Below are positions 17,543-24,637 of a stretch of 64,000 nucleotides of DNA, piece by piece; the first letter of the stretch is position 1; each line of letters begins with the position of its first letter. The DNA lies in contig NZ_QBKP01000009.1 of NCBI RefSeq assembly GCF_003054195.1, positions 62,001-126,000 on the forward strand. The letters are read 5' to 3'. Below the pieces are notes generated by a model, which worked only from the letters and a program-made list of their open reading frames with translations, was not told the DNA's origin and searched no databases. The DNA is from Gemmobacter caeni. GTDB lineage: Bacteria > Pseudomonadota > Alphaproteobacteria > Rhodobacterales > Rhodobacteraceae. The position numbers and the translations under genes are program-made.

Positions 17543-19408
17543 ATGACCGACCGCTTTTCCTTCGACGACTTCGACGAGGCCCGCAGCCCGCGTGCCGAAA
17601 CCACCGATTTCGACCGTATCGTGGCGAGTGGCCTGTCGCGTCGCGGCTTCCTGACCGGGCTCGTGGCTTTCGGCTCGGGTGCCAGCGTCATGGGCAGCCT
17701 GCTGCGCGGCACGGCGGCAGAGGCCGCGACCGCCCGTTTCGCCTTCACGCCGATCCCGGTCGCCACCGATGGCACCGTACATGTGCCGGAAGGCTATGAA
17801 TGGAAGCCGGTGGCGCGCTGGGGTGATGCGCTGTTTTCCGATGCACCGGCCTATGACGCGGCAAAGGGCGTGCCCTCGCAGGGGGCCGACCGGGTGTTCG
17901 GTGAAAACACCGACGGGATGGAGCTGTTCAATATCGGCGGCCATCAGGTCATCGCGGTGAACCATGAATATGTGAACCCCGAGATCAACCTGCCGGCGGA
18001 GCAGGAGGAAAAGGTCAAGTCCGAGGCCGATGTGCGCCTGCTGCAAAACCTGCAGGGCGTGACGGTGATGGAAGTCGCGGAAGGGCCGGATGGCTGGGCC
18101 ATTGTGCCCGACAGCCCGTTCAACCGCCGCATCACCCATCTGACGCCGATGCGCCTGTCCGGCCCGGCGGCGGGGCATGAGCTGCTGCGCACCCCGGCTG
18201 ATCCCGCTGGCACCGAGGTTCTGGGCACGCTGAACAACTGCGGCGCAGGCAAGACGCCCTGGGGCACCTATCTGACCTGCGAGGAAAACTTCAACGGGTA
18301 CTTCGGTGCGACCGATGTCGGGGCAAAGCTGCCCGAAGCCTTCGCCCGGTACGGGATCGAGGCGGAATCGGTCTATGGTTACGAACAGTTCGATCCGCGT
18401 TTCGATCTGGCGAAGAACGTGAATGAACCCAATCGCTTCGGCTATGTGGTCGAGATCGACCCGGCCGATGCCACCTCGAAGCCGGTGAAGCGTACCGCCC
18501 TCGGCCGCTTCAAACATGAAAACGCCGCCTGCACCCTGGCGCGCGACGGGCGCGTGGTGGTCTATCTGGGCGATGATGAACGTGGCGAGTTTCTGTACAA
18601 ATTCGTCTCGACCGGCGTTTACGCCCCCGGCGCGCCGACCGATGCGCTGCTGGATGAAGGCCAGCTTTACGTCGCCAAATTCGCCGAGGACGGCACCGGC
18701 AAGTGGCTTGCCCTGACGCCCGAGGCGACCGGCATGACGGCGGCGGAAATCTGCATTCACACCCGTCAGGCCGGGTCGAAGGTTGGCGCCACCACCATGG
18801 ACCGCCCGGAATGGGTGGCGGTGAACCCCCGCGCGATCGAGGCCTATTGCGCCCTGACCAACAACAAGAACCGGGGTATGAAATCCAATGCCGGTGGCGA
18901 CGAAACCCCGGTGGGCGGTCCGAACCCGCGTGCCGAAAACCATTATGGCCAGATCGTGCGCTGGTATCCGGCGGACGAGGATCACGCGGCCGACAGCTTC
19001 CGCTGGGATCTCTTCGTGATGGCGGGCAACCCCGGGGTGCACAAGGATGCCTATGCCGGATCGTCCAACATCAACGCGGGCAACATGTTCAATTCGCCCG
19101 ATGGGATGATGTTCGATCAGACCGGAATGCTGTGGATCCAGACCGATGGCGAAGACAGCAACGAGGGCGATTTCGCCGGGCAGGGCAACAACCAGATGCT
19201 GGTCGGTGACCCGGCCTCTGGCCGGATCGAGCGGTTCCTGACCGGCCCCAAAGGCTCGGAGGTGACGGGCATGACCTTCTCGTCGGATCGCCGCACGGTC
19301 TTTGTGGGCATCCAGCATCCGGGTGGCGATTTCCCTGATATGGCAGGTGGCCTGCCGCGCTCGACCCTTATCGCCATCCGCCGCACCGATGGCGCGACGC
19401 TGGCCTGA
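17543..19408 (+). CDS. phoX: PhoX-family alkaline phosphatase (Tat-exported)
   Basis: A 621-residue protein with a twin-arginine signal (SRRGFLTG, near residue 32, then a hydrophobic stretch ending ...AEAATA). The mature part follows the DUF839/PhoX pattern: VPEGYEWKPVARWGDALFSD, NTDGMELF, AVNHEYVNPE, LTCEENFNGYFG, HENAACTLA, FSSDRRTVFVGIQHPGGDFPD. PhoX enzymes are calcium/iron phosphomonoesterases that release phosphate from organic esters in the periplasm. The ATG directly after a GTG is chosen, 5 to 6 bases after CAGGAG. The Pho-box-like repeat supports phosphate-starvation control. Confidence 0.87.
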   Translation: MTDRFSFDDFDEARSPRAETTDFDRIVASGLSRRGFLTGLVAFGSGASVMGSLLRGTAAEAATARFAFTPIPVATDGTVHVPEGYEWKPVARWGDALFSDAPAYDAAKGVPSQGADRVFGENTDGMELFNIGGHQVIAVNHEYVNPEINLPAEQEEKVKSEADVRLLQNLQGVTVMEVAEGPDGWAIVPDSPFNRRITHLTPMRLSGPAAGHELLRTPADPAGTEVLGTLNNCGAGKTPWGTYLTCEENFNGYFGATDVGAKLPEAFARYGIEAESVYGYEQFDPRFDLAKNVNEPNRFGYVVEIDPADATSKPVKRTALGRFKHENAACTLARDGRVVVYLGDDERGEFLYKFVSTGVYAPGAPTDALLDEGQLYVAKFAEDGTGKWLALTPEATGMTAAEICIHTRQAGSKVGATTMDRPEWVAVNPRAIEAYCALTNNKNRGMKSNAGGDETPVGGPNPRAENHYGQIVRWYPADEDHAADSFRWDLFVMAGNPGVHKDAYAGSSNINAGNMFNSPDGMMFDQTGMLWIQTDGEDSNEGDFAGQGNNQMLVGDPASGRIERFLTGPKGSEVTGMTFSSDRRTVFVGIQHPGGDFPDMAGGLPRSTLIAIRRTDGATLA

Positions 19409-19426
19409 GCGTTAACGCATGGTACG

Positions 19427-19454
19427 AAAGGGGCCGTCGCAAGCGGCTCCTTTT
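19427..19454 (+). terminator. Terminator after phoX
   Basis: AAAGGGGCCG and CGGCTCCTTT form a 10-base-pair stem with one G-T pair and a 7-base loop, ending in TTTT. Confidence 0.75.
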
Positions 19455-19535
19455 GCTGTGACTGGCAGAGCGTTGTGCCGGATGACCTGTGGGTAAGCGT
19501 GCCGTGTCAGCCGTGCAGGGCAGGCGGCCCGAGCG

Positions 19536-19952
19536 TTACCGCGCCCGACGCGCCATGCCGAGAGAGCGGGGCGCCGTCTCCACAAACCCGAACTTTTCGT
19601 AAAGCTTATTTGCCGGAACGTCGGCGATGAGGCTGACATAGGCTGATGCGGGAAGCCGGGTTGTGACAAACTCCATCAACTCCCCCATGATCGTCTTGCC
19701 CAGCCCCTGTCCCTGATCCGACGGGGTCACGGCAATATCCACGATCTGGAAAAAGCACCCGCCGTCCCCGATCAGCCTGCCCATGCCTGCGACGCGGTCG
19801 CCATGCTCAAGCACCACGGCAAAGACTGTACCGGCGAGGCCTTTCGTGGCGGCCTCTTCGGAAAACGGGCTCAGGCCCGCCTCTGCGCGAAGCTGCATAT
19901 ATTCGCCGACAGTGGGTGTCCGCCTGACAACCTTGTAGGTGTTTCCGGCCAT
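19536..19952 (-). CDS. GNAT-family N-acetyltransferase
   Basis: A 138-residue protein with the GNAT core: AVVLEHGDRVAGMGRLIGDG, then VDIAVTPSDQGQGLGKTIM, the acetyl-CoA-binding motif A, and NKLYEKFGF near the C-terminus. The substrate cannot be inferred. The ATG is chosen behind AAAGGAAG; upstream in-frame codons look non-coding. The 245-base gap to the next gene holds no further reading frame I can support. Confidence 0.8.
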   Translation of the reverse strand: MAGNTYKVVRRTPTVGEYMQLRAEAGLSPFSEEAATKGLAGTVFAVVLEHGDRVAGMGRLIGDGGCFFQIVDIAVTPSDQGQGLGKTIMGELMEFVTTRLPASAYVSLIADVPANKLYEKFGFVETAPRSLGMARRAR

Positions 19953-20197
19953 GTTCGGCTTCCTTTCGGGATCGGTTTGCACTTGCAGAAACAGCACCCT
20001 AGTGAGTTTGGCTGTCGACTGCAAAGGTCGCGGGTCCTCTTTTGGGTGTCCGGCAGAGGTTCCATTCAATCCTGCCAGCCTGAGGTCTCCGACCCGCCCC
20101 CGAACCTCCGGCTGCTATAGCGCCCGCGGTCAACCTTTGCTAATGCCTCTCGAAAGATCATCTGGATACGAAAGACTTTTCCAAGGGGGATAAACAT

Positions 20198-20506
20198 ATG
20201 ACAATCAGGAACTTTTATCTCCTGATGGCGATTGTCGGGACCGGGGTGCCATGGTTATTCTTCGGCTCTTTTTTCGCGCAGCACGGGCTCGCGCTTCCGC
20301 TCTTTATTCAGTCGCTGTTCGCAAACGGGCCCGCTGCGGGCTTCTCGGCAGATGTGCTCATTTCGATTCTGATATTCTGGGTATGGTCCTGGTCTGACGC
20401 AGCGAAGCACAAGGTCGAGCGGTGGTGGCTGGTTCTGCCCGCAAGTTTCTTCGTGGGTCTTTCGCTGGCGCTCCCGCTCTACCTGTATCTGAGAGAGCGG
20501 GACTGA
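20198..20506 (+). CDS. DUF2834 small membrane protein
   Basis: A 102-residue protein with three hydrophobic segments (about residues 5-25, 46-68 and 76-98) and the motif PWLFFGSFFAQHG, matching the DUF2834 family of unknown function. CAAGGGGG precedes the ATG. Its DNA is less GC-rich than the genes around it, so recent acquisition is possible. It is not obviously linked to either neighbour. Confidence 0.72.
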   Translation: MTIRNFYLLMAIVGTGVPWLFFGSFFAQHGLALPLFIQSLFANGPAAGFSADVLISILIFWVWSWSDAAKHKVERWWLVLPASFFVGLSLALPLYLYLRERD

Positions 20507-20540
20507 CGAGGGCGACCATCAGTCCCGCGCTCCAGTTCAT

Positions 20541-20572
20541 TATGGGGGGCCGATCCCCCCGAGTATTCCATC
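20541..20572 (+). repeat. Intergenic hairpin plus GAGTATT element, copy D
   Basis: GGGGGGccgaTCCCCCC is followed directly by GAGTATTCC, the same order as in copy C before proA (hairpin, C-run, GAGTATTT). It lies between the ends of convergent genes, so here it cannot supply a ribosome-binding site. Confidence 0.4.
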
Positions 20573-20611
20573 CCGCGAAGCGCTGGCCTCGTGCGCTCCG
20601 TTCAGATGGCC

Positions 20612-21010
20612 TCAATGCCGTTGCAGCAGATCCCAGCGGTTGCCGAAAGGATCGCGCCAGACCGCGACGGTGCCATAGGGTTCGTGGCGCGGGGCTTCCT
20701 CGAAGATGGCGCCTGCGGCCAGAAGGGCGGCGTGGTCGCGGGCGAAATCGCCGGTTTCCAGAAACAGCCAGACCCGACCCGCGCCCTGCCTGCCGATGGC
20801 GGCGCGCTGTTCCTCCGTGTCGGCGCGGGCCAGCACCAATACCGGGCCACCGCCGGGCGGCGCGACGGTGATCCAGCGTTTGCGGCCCTGATCGACATCC
20901 TCGATCAGCCGGAAGCCGAGCCTCTGGACATAAAACGCCAGCCCCGCCGCGTAATCCGGCACGATCAGCGCCAGCGCGGCGATGCGCGCATCCGAAAGCG
21001 GTGCGGTCAT
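20612..21010 (-). CDS. VOC-superfamily protein (glyoxalase/bleomycin-resistance fold)
   Basis: A 132-residue protein with two beta-alpha-beta-beta-beta halves: [29 protein letters not shown] and the late segment [28 protein letters not shown]. The ending matches the metal-site region of VOC metalloenzymes. The reaction is unknown. The start overlaps the bpt stop as ATGA, so it is translated with bpt. Confidence 0.82.
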   Translation of the reverse strand: MTAPLSDARIAALALIVPDYAAGLAFYVQRLGFRLIEDVDQGRKRWITVAPPGGGPVLVLARADTEEQRAAIGRQGAGRVWLFLETGDFARDHAALLAAGAIFEEAPRHEPYGTVAVWRDPFGNRWDLLQRH

Positions 21011-21843
21011 TCGTGATGGGGGCGGGCTTCGGGCAGGGCGATGCGCGCCACCTGTTCGGCGATCGGGTCGACGGACAGCGGGTGCAGTTCCGCCGTGTGA
21101 TCCTCGGGGCTGCCGATGTCCTGCCACTGGCCAGCCTTGTAAAGCTCCAGCGCGGCGAAATTCGCCTTGTAACCCATCTTGCGGCTGCCCGGCACCCAGT
21201 AGCCCAGATAGACATAAGGCAGCCCGGCCTCGCGCGCGATCTCGATATGGTCAAGGATCAGATAGGTGCCCAGGCTCTGCGCCGTCAGGTCAGGGTCATA
21301 GAAGCTGTAGACCATGCTCAGCCCGTCATCGAACACATCGGTCAGACAGACGGCGGCCAGCGGCCGGGCGCGGCTGCCATCCCCGGCGGGGCGGGTATAT
21401 TCGATGACACGCGACCGGATCGGGGTTTCCTCGATCATCGCGGCAAATTCGAAGATGTCCATGTCGGCCATACCGCCATCGGCATGGCGATGATCCAGAT
21501 AGCGACGGAACAGCGCGAACTGATCTTCGGTCGCCCAGGGGCTTGTGGCGTTGCGGCGCAGATGGGCGTTGCGGCGGAGGATCTTGCGCTGCGTGCGGTT
21601 CGGTTCGAAATCCGCGACGCGGATGCGGGCCGACAGACAGGCAGAGCATTCGGCACAGGAGGGCCGGTACAGCACGTTCTGGCTGCGCCGGAACCCCTGC
21701 TTGGACAGCGCATCATTCAGCCGCTGCGCATGTTCGCCCTGAAGGGCTGTGAACAGCTTGCGCTCCATCCGCCCGTCCAGATAGGGGCAGGCTTGTGGGG
21801 CCGTCACATAGAACTGCGGCGCGATGGGGACCGTGTGGCGCAT
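21007..21843 (-). CDS. bpt: Aspartate/glutamate leucyltransferase (Bpt/Ate family)
   Basis: A 278-residue aminoacyl-tRNA-protein transferase. Features are [16 protein letters not shown], the cysteine cluster [12 protein letters not shown], and [18 protein letters not shown]. Bacterial members attach leucine to N-terminal Asp/Glu, making proteins substrates for ClpS/ClpAP degradation (N-end rule). The ATG giving [14 protein letters not shown] is chosen; the longer reading has a low-quality N-terminus. It forms a pair with the downstream VOC gene. Confidence 0.88.
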   Translation of the reverse strand: MRHTVPIAPQFYVTAPQACPYLDGRMERKLFTALQGEHAQRLNDALSKQGFRRSQNVLYRPSCAECSACLSARIRVADFEPNRTQRKILRRNAHLRRNATSPWATEDQFALFRRYLDHRHADGGMADMDIFEFAAMIEETPIRSRVIEYTRPAGDGSRARPLAAVCLTDVFDDGLSMVYSFYDPDLTAQSLGTYLILDHIEIAREAGLPYVYLGYWVPGSRKMGYKANFAALELYKAGQWQDIGSPEDHTAELHPLSVDPIAEQVARIALPEARPHHE

Positions 21844-21945
21844 CTTGGCGGGCGGGCCTGTCCGGTTGCGGGATGGGAAAGGGCTTTGTCGCGCGAAGCC
21901 TAGCAAGCCCGCGCCCGCTCGCCAAGACCGGATTGCGAGAGGATG

Positions 21946-21970
21946 AAAAGCCGGGCAGTGGCCCGGCTTT
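21946..21970 (-). terminator. Terminator after the RDD gene
   Basis: On the minus strand AAAGCCGGGC and GCCCGGCTTT form a 10-base-pair stem with a 4-base loop, ending in TTTT. It would end transcription from DUF2852/RDD before bpt. Confidence 0.75.
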
Positions 21971-21979
21971 CGTCAGGGT

Positions 21980-22429
21980 TCAGCGCGGACGGTTGATCGC
22001 CACCGTGCCCAGAACGTGATCGCTGAGCCCCTGACCGCGGGAGGAGGTCGCCATCAGAAAGACCGACAGCACCTGAACCAGCAGCGTACCGATGGACAGC
22101 GTGTAACCCAGCGTGTGCAGGAAGGCATGGGCGAAATCGAATTTCTCGCCATTGCGGGTCAGGAAGGTGATGTTCATCAGCCGCATGCCGGGCGTGGCCG
22201 AAGAGGAGGCCAGCGTCAGCACCCGATAGGCAAAGCTGACACAAAGATACAGCAGCGGCAGGAAGAACAGCGCCGTGAAGGCGGTGAATGGCACGATCAT
22301 CGCAGTGATGATCGCGGTCAGGATCACATCCACCACCCAGGCAAGGCCCCGCTTCATCGTCACGCCTTCATAGAATTCGGCGTGGCGTTCGGGGTCGGGC
22401 AGGAAGTGGTCTTCGCTGTTGGCATACAT
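21980..22429 (-). CDS. RDD-family membrane protein
   Basis: A 149-residue protein with the RDD signature: VTMKRGLAWVVDVILTAIITA (the R and two D positions), two or three transmembrane segments and ATPGMRLMNITFL. Function is unknown; some RDD proteins act in ion transport or osmotic response. AAGGA lies 9 bases before the chosen ATG. It follows the DUF2852 gene at 67 bases on the same strand and probably shares its promoter. Confidence 0.82.
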   Translation of the reverse strand: MYANSEDHFLPDPERHAEFYEGVTMKRGLAWVVDVILTAIITAMIVPFTAFTALFFLPLLYLCVSFAYRVLTLASSSATPGMRLMNITFLTRNGEKFDFAHAFLHTLGYTLSIGTLLVQVLSVFLMATSSRGQGLSDHVLGTVAINRPR

Positions 22430-22496
22430 CGGCGGCGGTCCTTGGTTCGGGCCTCGGTTCGGGGAAGGGCGGGGGCCGAAGCCCCCGTCCTGTGGA

Positions 22497-22961
22497 TCAA
22501 TACGCGCCGGGGGCTGCCGGTTCCTCGGCTTTGGGTTCGGCGGCACGGCGGGCGCGTTCATCCATGAAGCTGTCGAATTCCTGCTTGTCCTTGGCTTCGC
22601 GCAGGCGTTGCAGGAAGCTTTCGAAAGCCTCTTGCTCGGTTTCCAGCCGCTTCAGCGTTTCGGCCTTGTAGGCGTCGAAGGCGGTATTGCCCGAGCTGCG
22701 GAAGGCGGCATGGTCATGGTGATGGTGGCGGTGACGGCAGAACATGGTGTCATCCTTTCGGTCGGAGTAGCTGGAGGATCTGAACTTGCCGGCGAAGATC
22801 ATGTAGGCCAGCAGCGCGAGGCCCACGGGCCAGACGAAGATGAAGCCCAGCACCATGGCGGCGATCCAGGCGAGCTTGCCGCGCTGGTCCAGCCAGCCTT
22901 CGGCGCGGCGGAAGATGTTGGTGGGGCCGCTCGGCACGGCGGTGGAGGTGGCGTAGGACAT
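22497..22961 (-). CDS. DUF2852 membrane protein
   Basis: A 154-residue protein: one hydrophobic segment at about residues 31-52 (WIAAMVLGFIFVWPVGLALL), a histidine-rich patch (CRHRHHHHDHAAF) that could bind metal, and a charged helical tail with ETLKRLETEQEAFESFLQRL and a KDKQEFDSFMDERARR repeat-like ending. This is the DUF2852 family, of unknown function. Two palindromes with identical arms lie upstream, so it is tightly regulated by an unidentified factor. Confidence 0.75.
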   Translation of the reverse strand: MSYATSTAVPSGPTNIFRRAEGWLDQRGKLAWIAAMVLGFIFVWPVGLALLAYMIFAGKFRSSSYSDRKDDTMFCRHRHHHHDHAAFRSSGNTAFDAYKAETLKRLETEQEAFESFLQRLREAKDKQEFDSFMDERARRAAEPKAEEPAAPGAY

Positions 22962-22983
22962 GGCGGTCTCCCGGTTGCGTTGG

Positions 22984-23002
22984 ATGTGAATTGCTTTCAC
23001 AT
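22984..23002. promoter_or_regulatory. Operator palindrome 1 of DUF2852: ATGTGAA-N5-TTCACAT
   Basis: Perfect 7-base arms with a 5-base spacer (TTGCT), 22 bases upstream of the DUF2852 start codon. The arms are identical to those of the second palindrome 59 bases upstream. Confidence 0.65.
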
Positions 23003-23042
23003 GATCCGAGATGCGCATGGGACGCCCCCGCTTCAAGGGCTG

Positions 23043-23061
23043 ATGTGAAAGATTTTCACAT
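23043..23061. promoter_or_regulatory. Operator palindrome 2 of DUF2852: ATGTGAA-N5-TTCACAT
   Basis: Same arms and spacing as palindrome 1, with spacer AGATT. A TTGAAG hexamer on the minus strand lies between the two palindromes, so they probably bracket the promoter. Confidence 0.65.
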
Positions 23062-23098
23062 TTTTATCTGACGCAGGGGAAGCCGGGTCGCCAAGTGC

Positions 23099-23440
23099 TT
23101 AATGCGGCAGGCTTTTCGACATCAGATTGATGACCGCGACCCCGGCGATGATCAGCCCGAGCCCGGTCAGGGCCCAGAAATCGAGGCTCTGGCGCAGGAA
23201 AACCACCGAAACGGCGGCGATCAGCACGATGCCCATGCCACTCCAGATCGCATAGACGATGCCAACGGGCAGAACACGCACCGCCAGTGACAGGCAATAG
23301 AACGACACCCCATAGCACAGCGCCATGATGACGGTGGGCAGGGGGCGGGTGAATTGCTGTGTCGCATTCAGAAGCGAGGTGCCGATGACCTCCAGCGCGA
23401 TGGCGAAGCCAAGGATGGCATAGGTGGCGGGCAGGGTCAT
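23099..23440 (-). CDS. Small multidrug resistance (SMR/EmrE-type) transporter
   Basis: A 113-residue protein with four transmembrane helices. The essential glutamate lies in AIALEVIGTSLLNAT, and YAIWSGMGIVLIA is the SMR signature. SMR dimers expel cationic compounds or guanidinium in exchange for protons. Its ATG overlaps the stop of the upstream tetR gene (ATGA), so regulator and pump form one operon. Confidence 0.9.
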   Translation of the reverse strand: MTLPATYAILGFAIALEVIGTSLLNATQQFTRPLPTVIMALCYGVSFYCLSLAVRVLPVGIVYAIWSGMGIVLIAAVSVVFLRQSLDFWALTGLGLIIAGVAVINLMSKSLPH

Positions 23441-23997
23441 GGCGCGTCCTTCCGGGTGCGGGCAAGAAGATGAGCAAACAGCGCGTCCGGCCCCGGCGGC
23501 ACGGGGACCGATCCGAAGACGCGCGACATCCAGTAGCCGTCGGCCGCCAGCCGCACCGCCACCAGCGCGGTGTTGCTGTCCGTGTCGGCATGAACCGCCA
23601 TCTGCGCGGCAATCCAGTCGCGCCACAGCCCGGCCAGTGCCGTATCGGCAAGGCTGCGCAGCGAGGGCGCGGCCCAGGGGCTGTGCGGGCTGGCGGGATG
23701 GAAGATGCAGTGCAGATAGGCGCGGGTCAGAACGCCGTGCCCCCCTGCATCCTTGGCCAGCGCCGCCTGAAACTCGGCGTCGATCCGGGCAAGGATTTCT
23801 GCCGCTACCGCCTCGACCAGCCCCTGACGATTGCCAAAGTGGTGAAAGAGAGCGCCTTTCGTCACGGCGGCTTCAGCCGAAACCGCAGGCAGGGCCAGCG
23901 CCGCCAGCCCCTCGGCCAGCGCCAGCCGCACGCCTGCGTCCAGCAGGGCCTGCCGGGTGGCCTCGGGCGTTTTAGGGCGGCGATGGGCGTCTGACAC
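23437..23997 (-). CDS. TetR-family regulator of the SMR pump (predicted)
   Basis: A 186-residue protein with an N-terminal TetR helix-turn-helix (TRQALLDAGVRLALAEGL, VTKGALFHHFGNRQGLVEAV) and a C-terminal ligand domain. The start codon is GTG. It is co-transcribed with the SMR pump and has a palindrome about 30 bases upstream, the classic layout for a self-regulated efflux repressor. The inducer is unknown. Confidence 0.85.
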   Translation of the reverse strand: MSDAHRRPKTPEATRQALLDAGVRLALAEGLAALALPAVSAEAAVTKGALFHHFGNRQGLVEAVAAEILARIDAEFQAALAKDAGGHGVLTRAYLHCIFHPASPHSPWAAPSLRSLADTALAGLWRDWIAAQMAVHADTDSNTALVAVRLAADGYWMSRVFGSVPVPPGPDALFAHLLARTRKDAP

Positions 23998-24027
23998 GGC
24001 GGAGCATCCGGGGATTTCCCCAGAAAG

Positions 24028-24041
24028 ATACCGTAGGGTAT
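24028..24041. promoter_or_regulatory. Candidate TetR operator ATACC-N4-GGTAT
   Basis: An inverted repeat with 5-base arms lies between the tetR start and the end of the ybaK-like gene, the right place for a self-regulating TetR repressor. Confidence 0.5.
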
Positions 24042-24048
24042 GTTTTCG

Positions 24049-24519
24049 TCAAGCCGTGAAATCGGCCAGTTTGGCGCCGGTGATGCGCAGCAGTTCGCCC
24101 GGCTCGATGGGGAAGATGTGACGCGGGGTGCCCGCCGCCGCCCAGACCTGCGCGAAATCCATCAGGCGGGGGTCAAGGAATTCGGGGCTGGGTGTCAGAT
24201 GCCCGACCGGGCTGACCCCGCCGATGGCAAAGCCCGTCACCGCACGCACTTCCTGCGCATCAGCGCGACCCAGGGGCTCCCCGGCGAGGGACGAGGCTTT
24301 GACCGCGTCGATCCGGTTGCCGCCCGCCGTCAGGAACAGGTAAAGCCGCCCCGAACCTTCGCCCCGGAACAGGATGGATTTCACGATCTGGTCCAGCGCG
24401 CAGCCCGCCGCCGCGGCCGCCTGTTCGGCAGTGCGGGTTTCGGCGGGCATCTCGACCGGGCGCGCGGCGACCCCGGCGGCCTCCAGCGCAGCGGTGACAC
24501 GGGCAAGGCTTTTCGACAT
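24049..24519 (-). CDS. YbaK/EbsC-type aminoacyl-tRNA deacylase
   Basis: A 156-residue protein of the YbaK/ProX editing fold: QIVKSILFRG (with the conserved lysine), LTAGGNRIDAVKAS, and AIGGVSPVGHLTPSPEFLDP. Such proteins hydrolyse misacylated tRNAs, for example Cys- or Ala-tRNAPro. GAAGGATG precedes the chosen ATG. It is divergent from glnE. Confidence 0.85.
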   Translation of the reverse strand: MSKSLARVTAALEAAGVAARPVEMPAETRTAEQAAAAAGCALDQIVKSILFRGEGSGRLYLFLTAGGNRIDAVKASSLAGEPLGRADAQEVRAVTGFAIGGVSPVGHLTPSPEFLDPRLMDFAQVWAAAGTPRHIFPIEPGELLRITGAKLADFTA

Positions 24520-24637
24520 CGGCACATCCTTCGCAGGGCACAGGGGGGATACGGCCATTCCCGGTGCGGCGGGTCAAGGGGGCGCAGGGTCGGTTCCGCC
24601 CGTTGACGCGGGCGTGGCCGGGCGCCATGGTCGCGGC

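Noticed and set aside
22984-23061. The DUF2852 palindromes as CRP or PpsR sites
   Set aside because: CRP sites have TGTGA-N6-TCACA and PpsR sites TGT-N12-ACA; here the spacings are N7 and N11.
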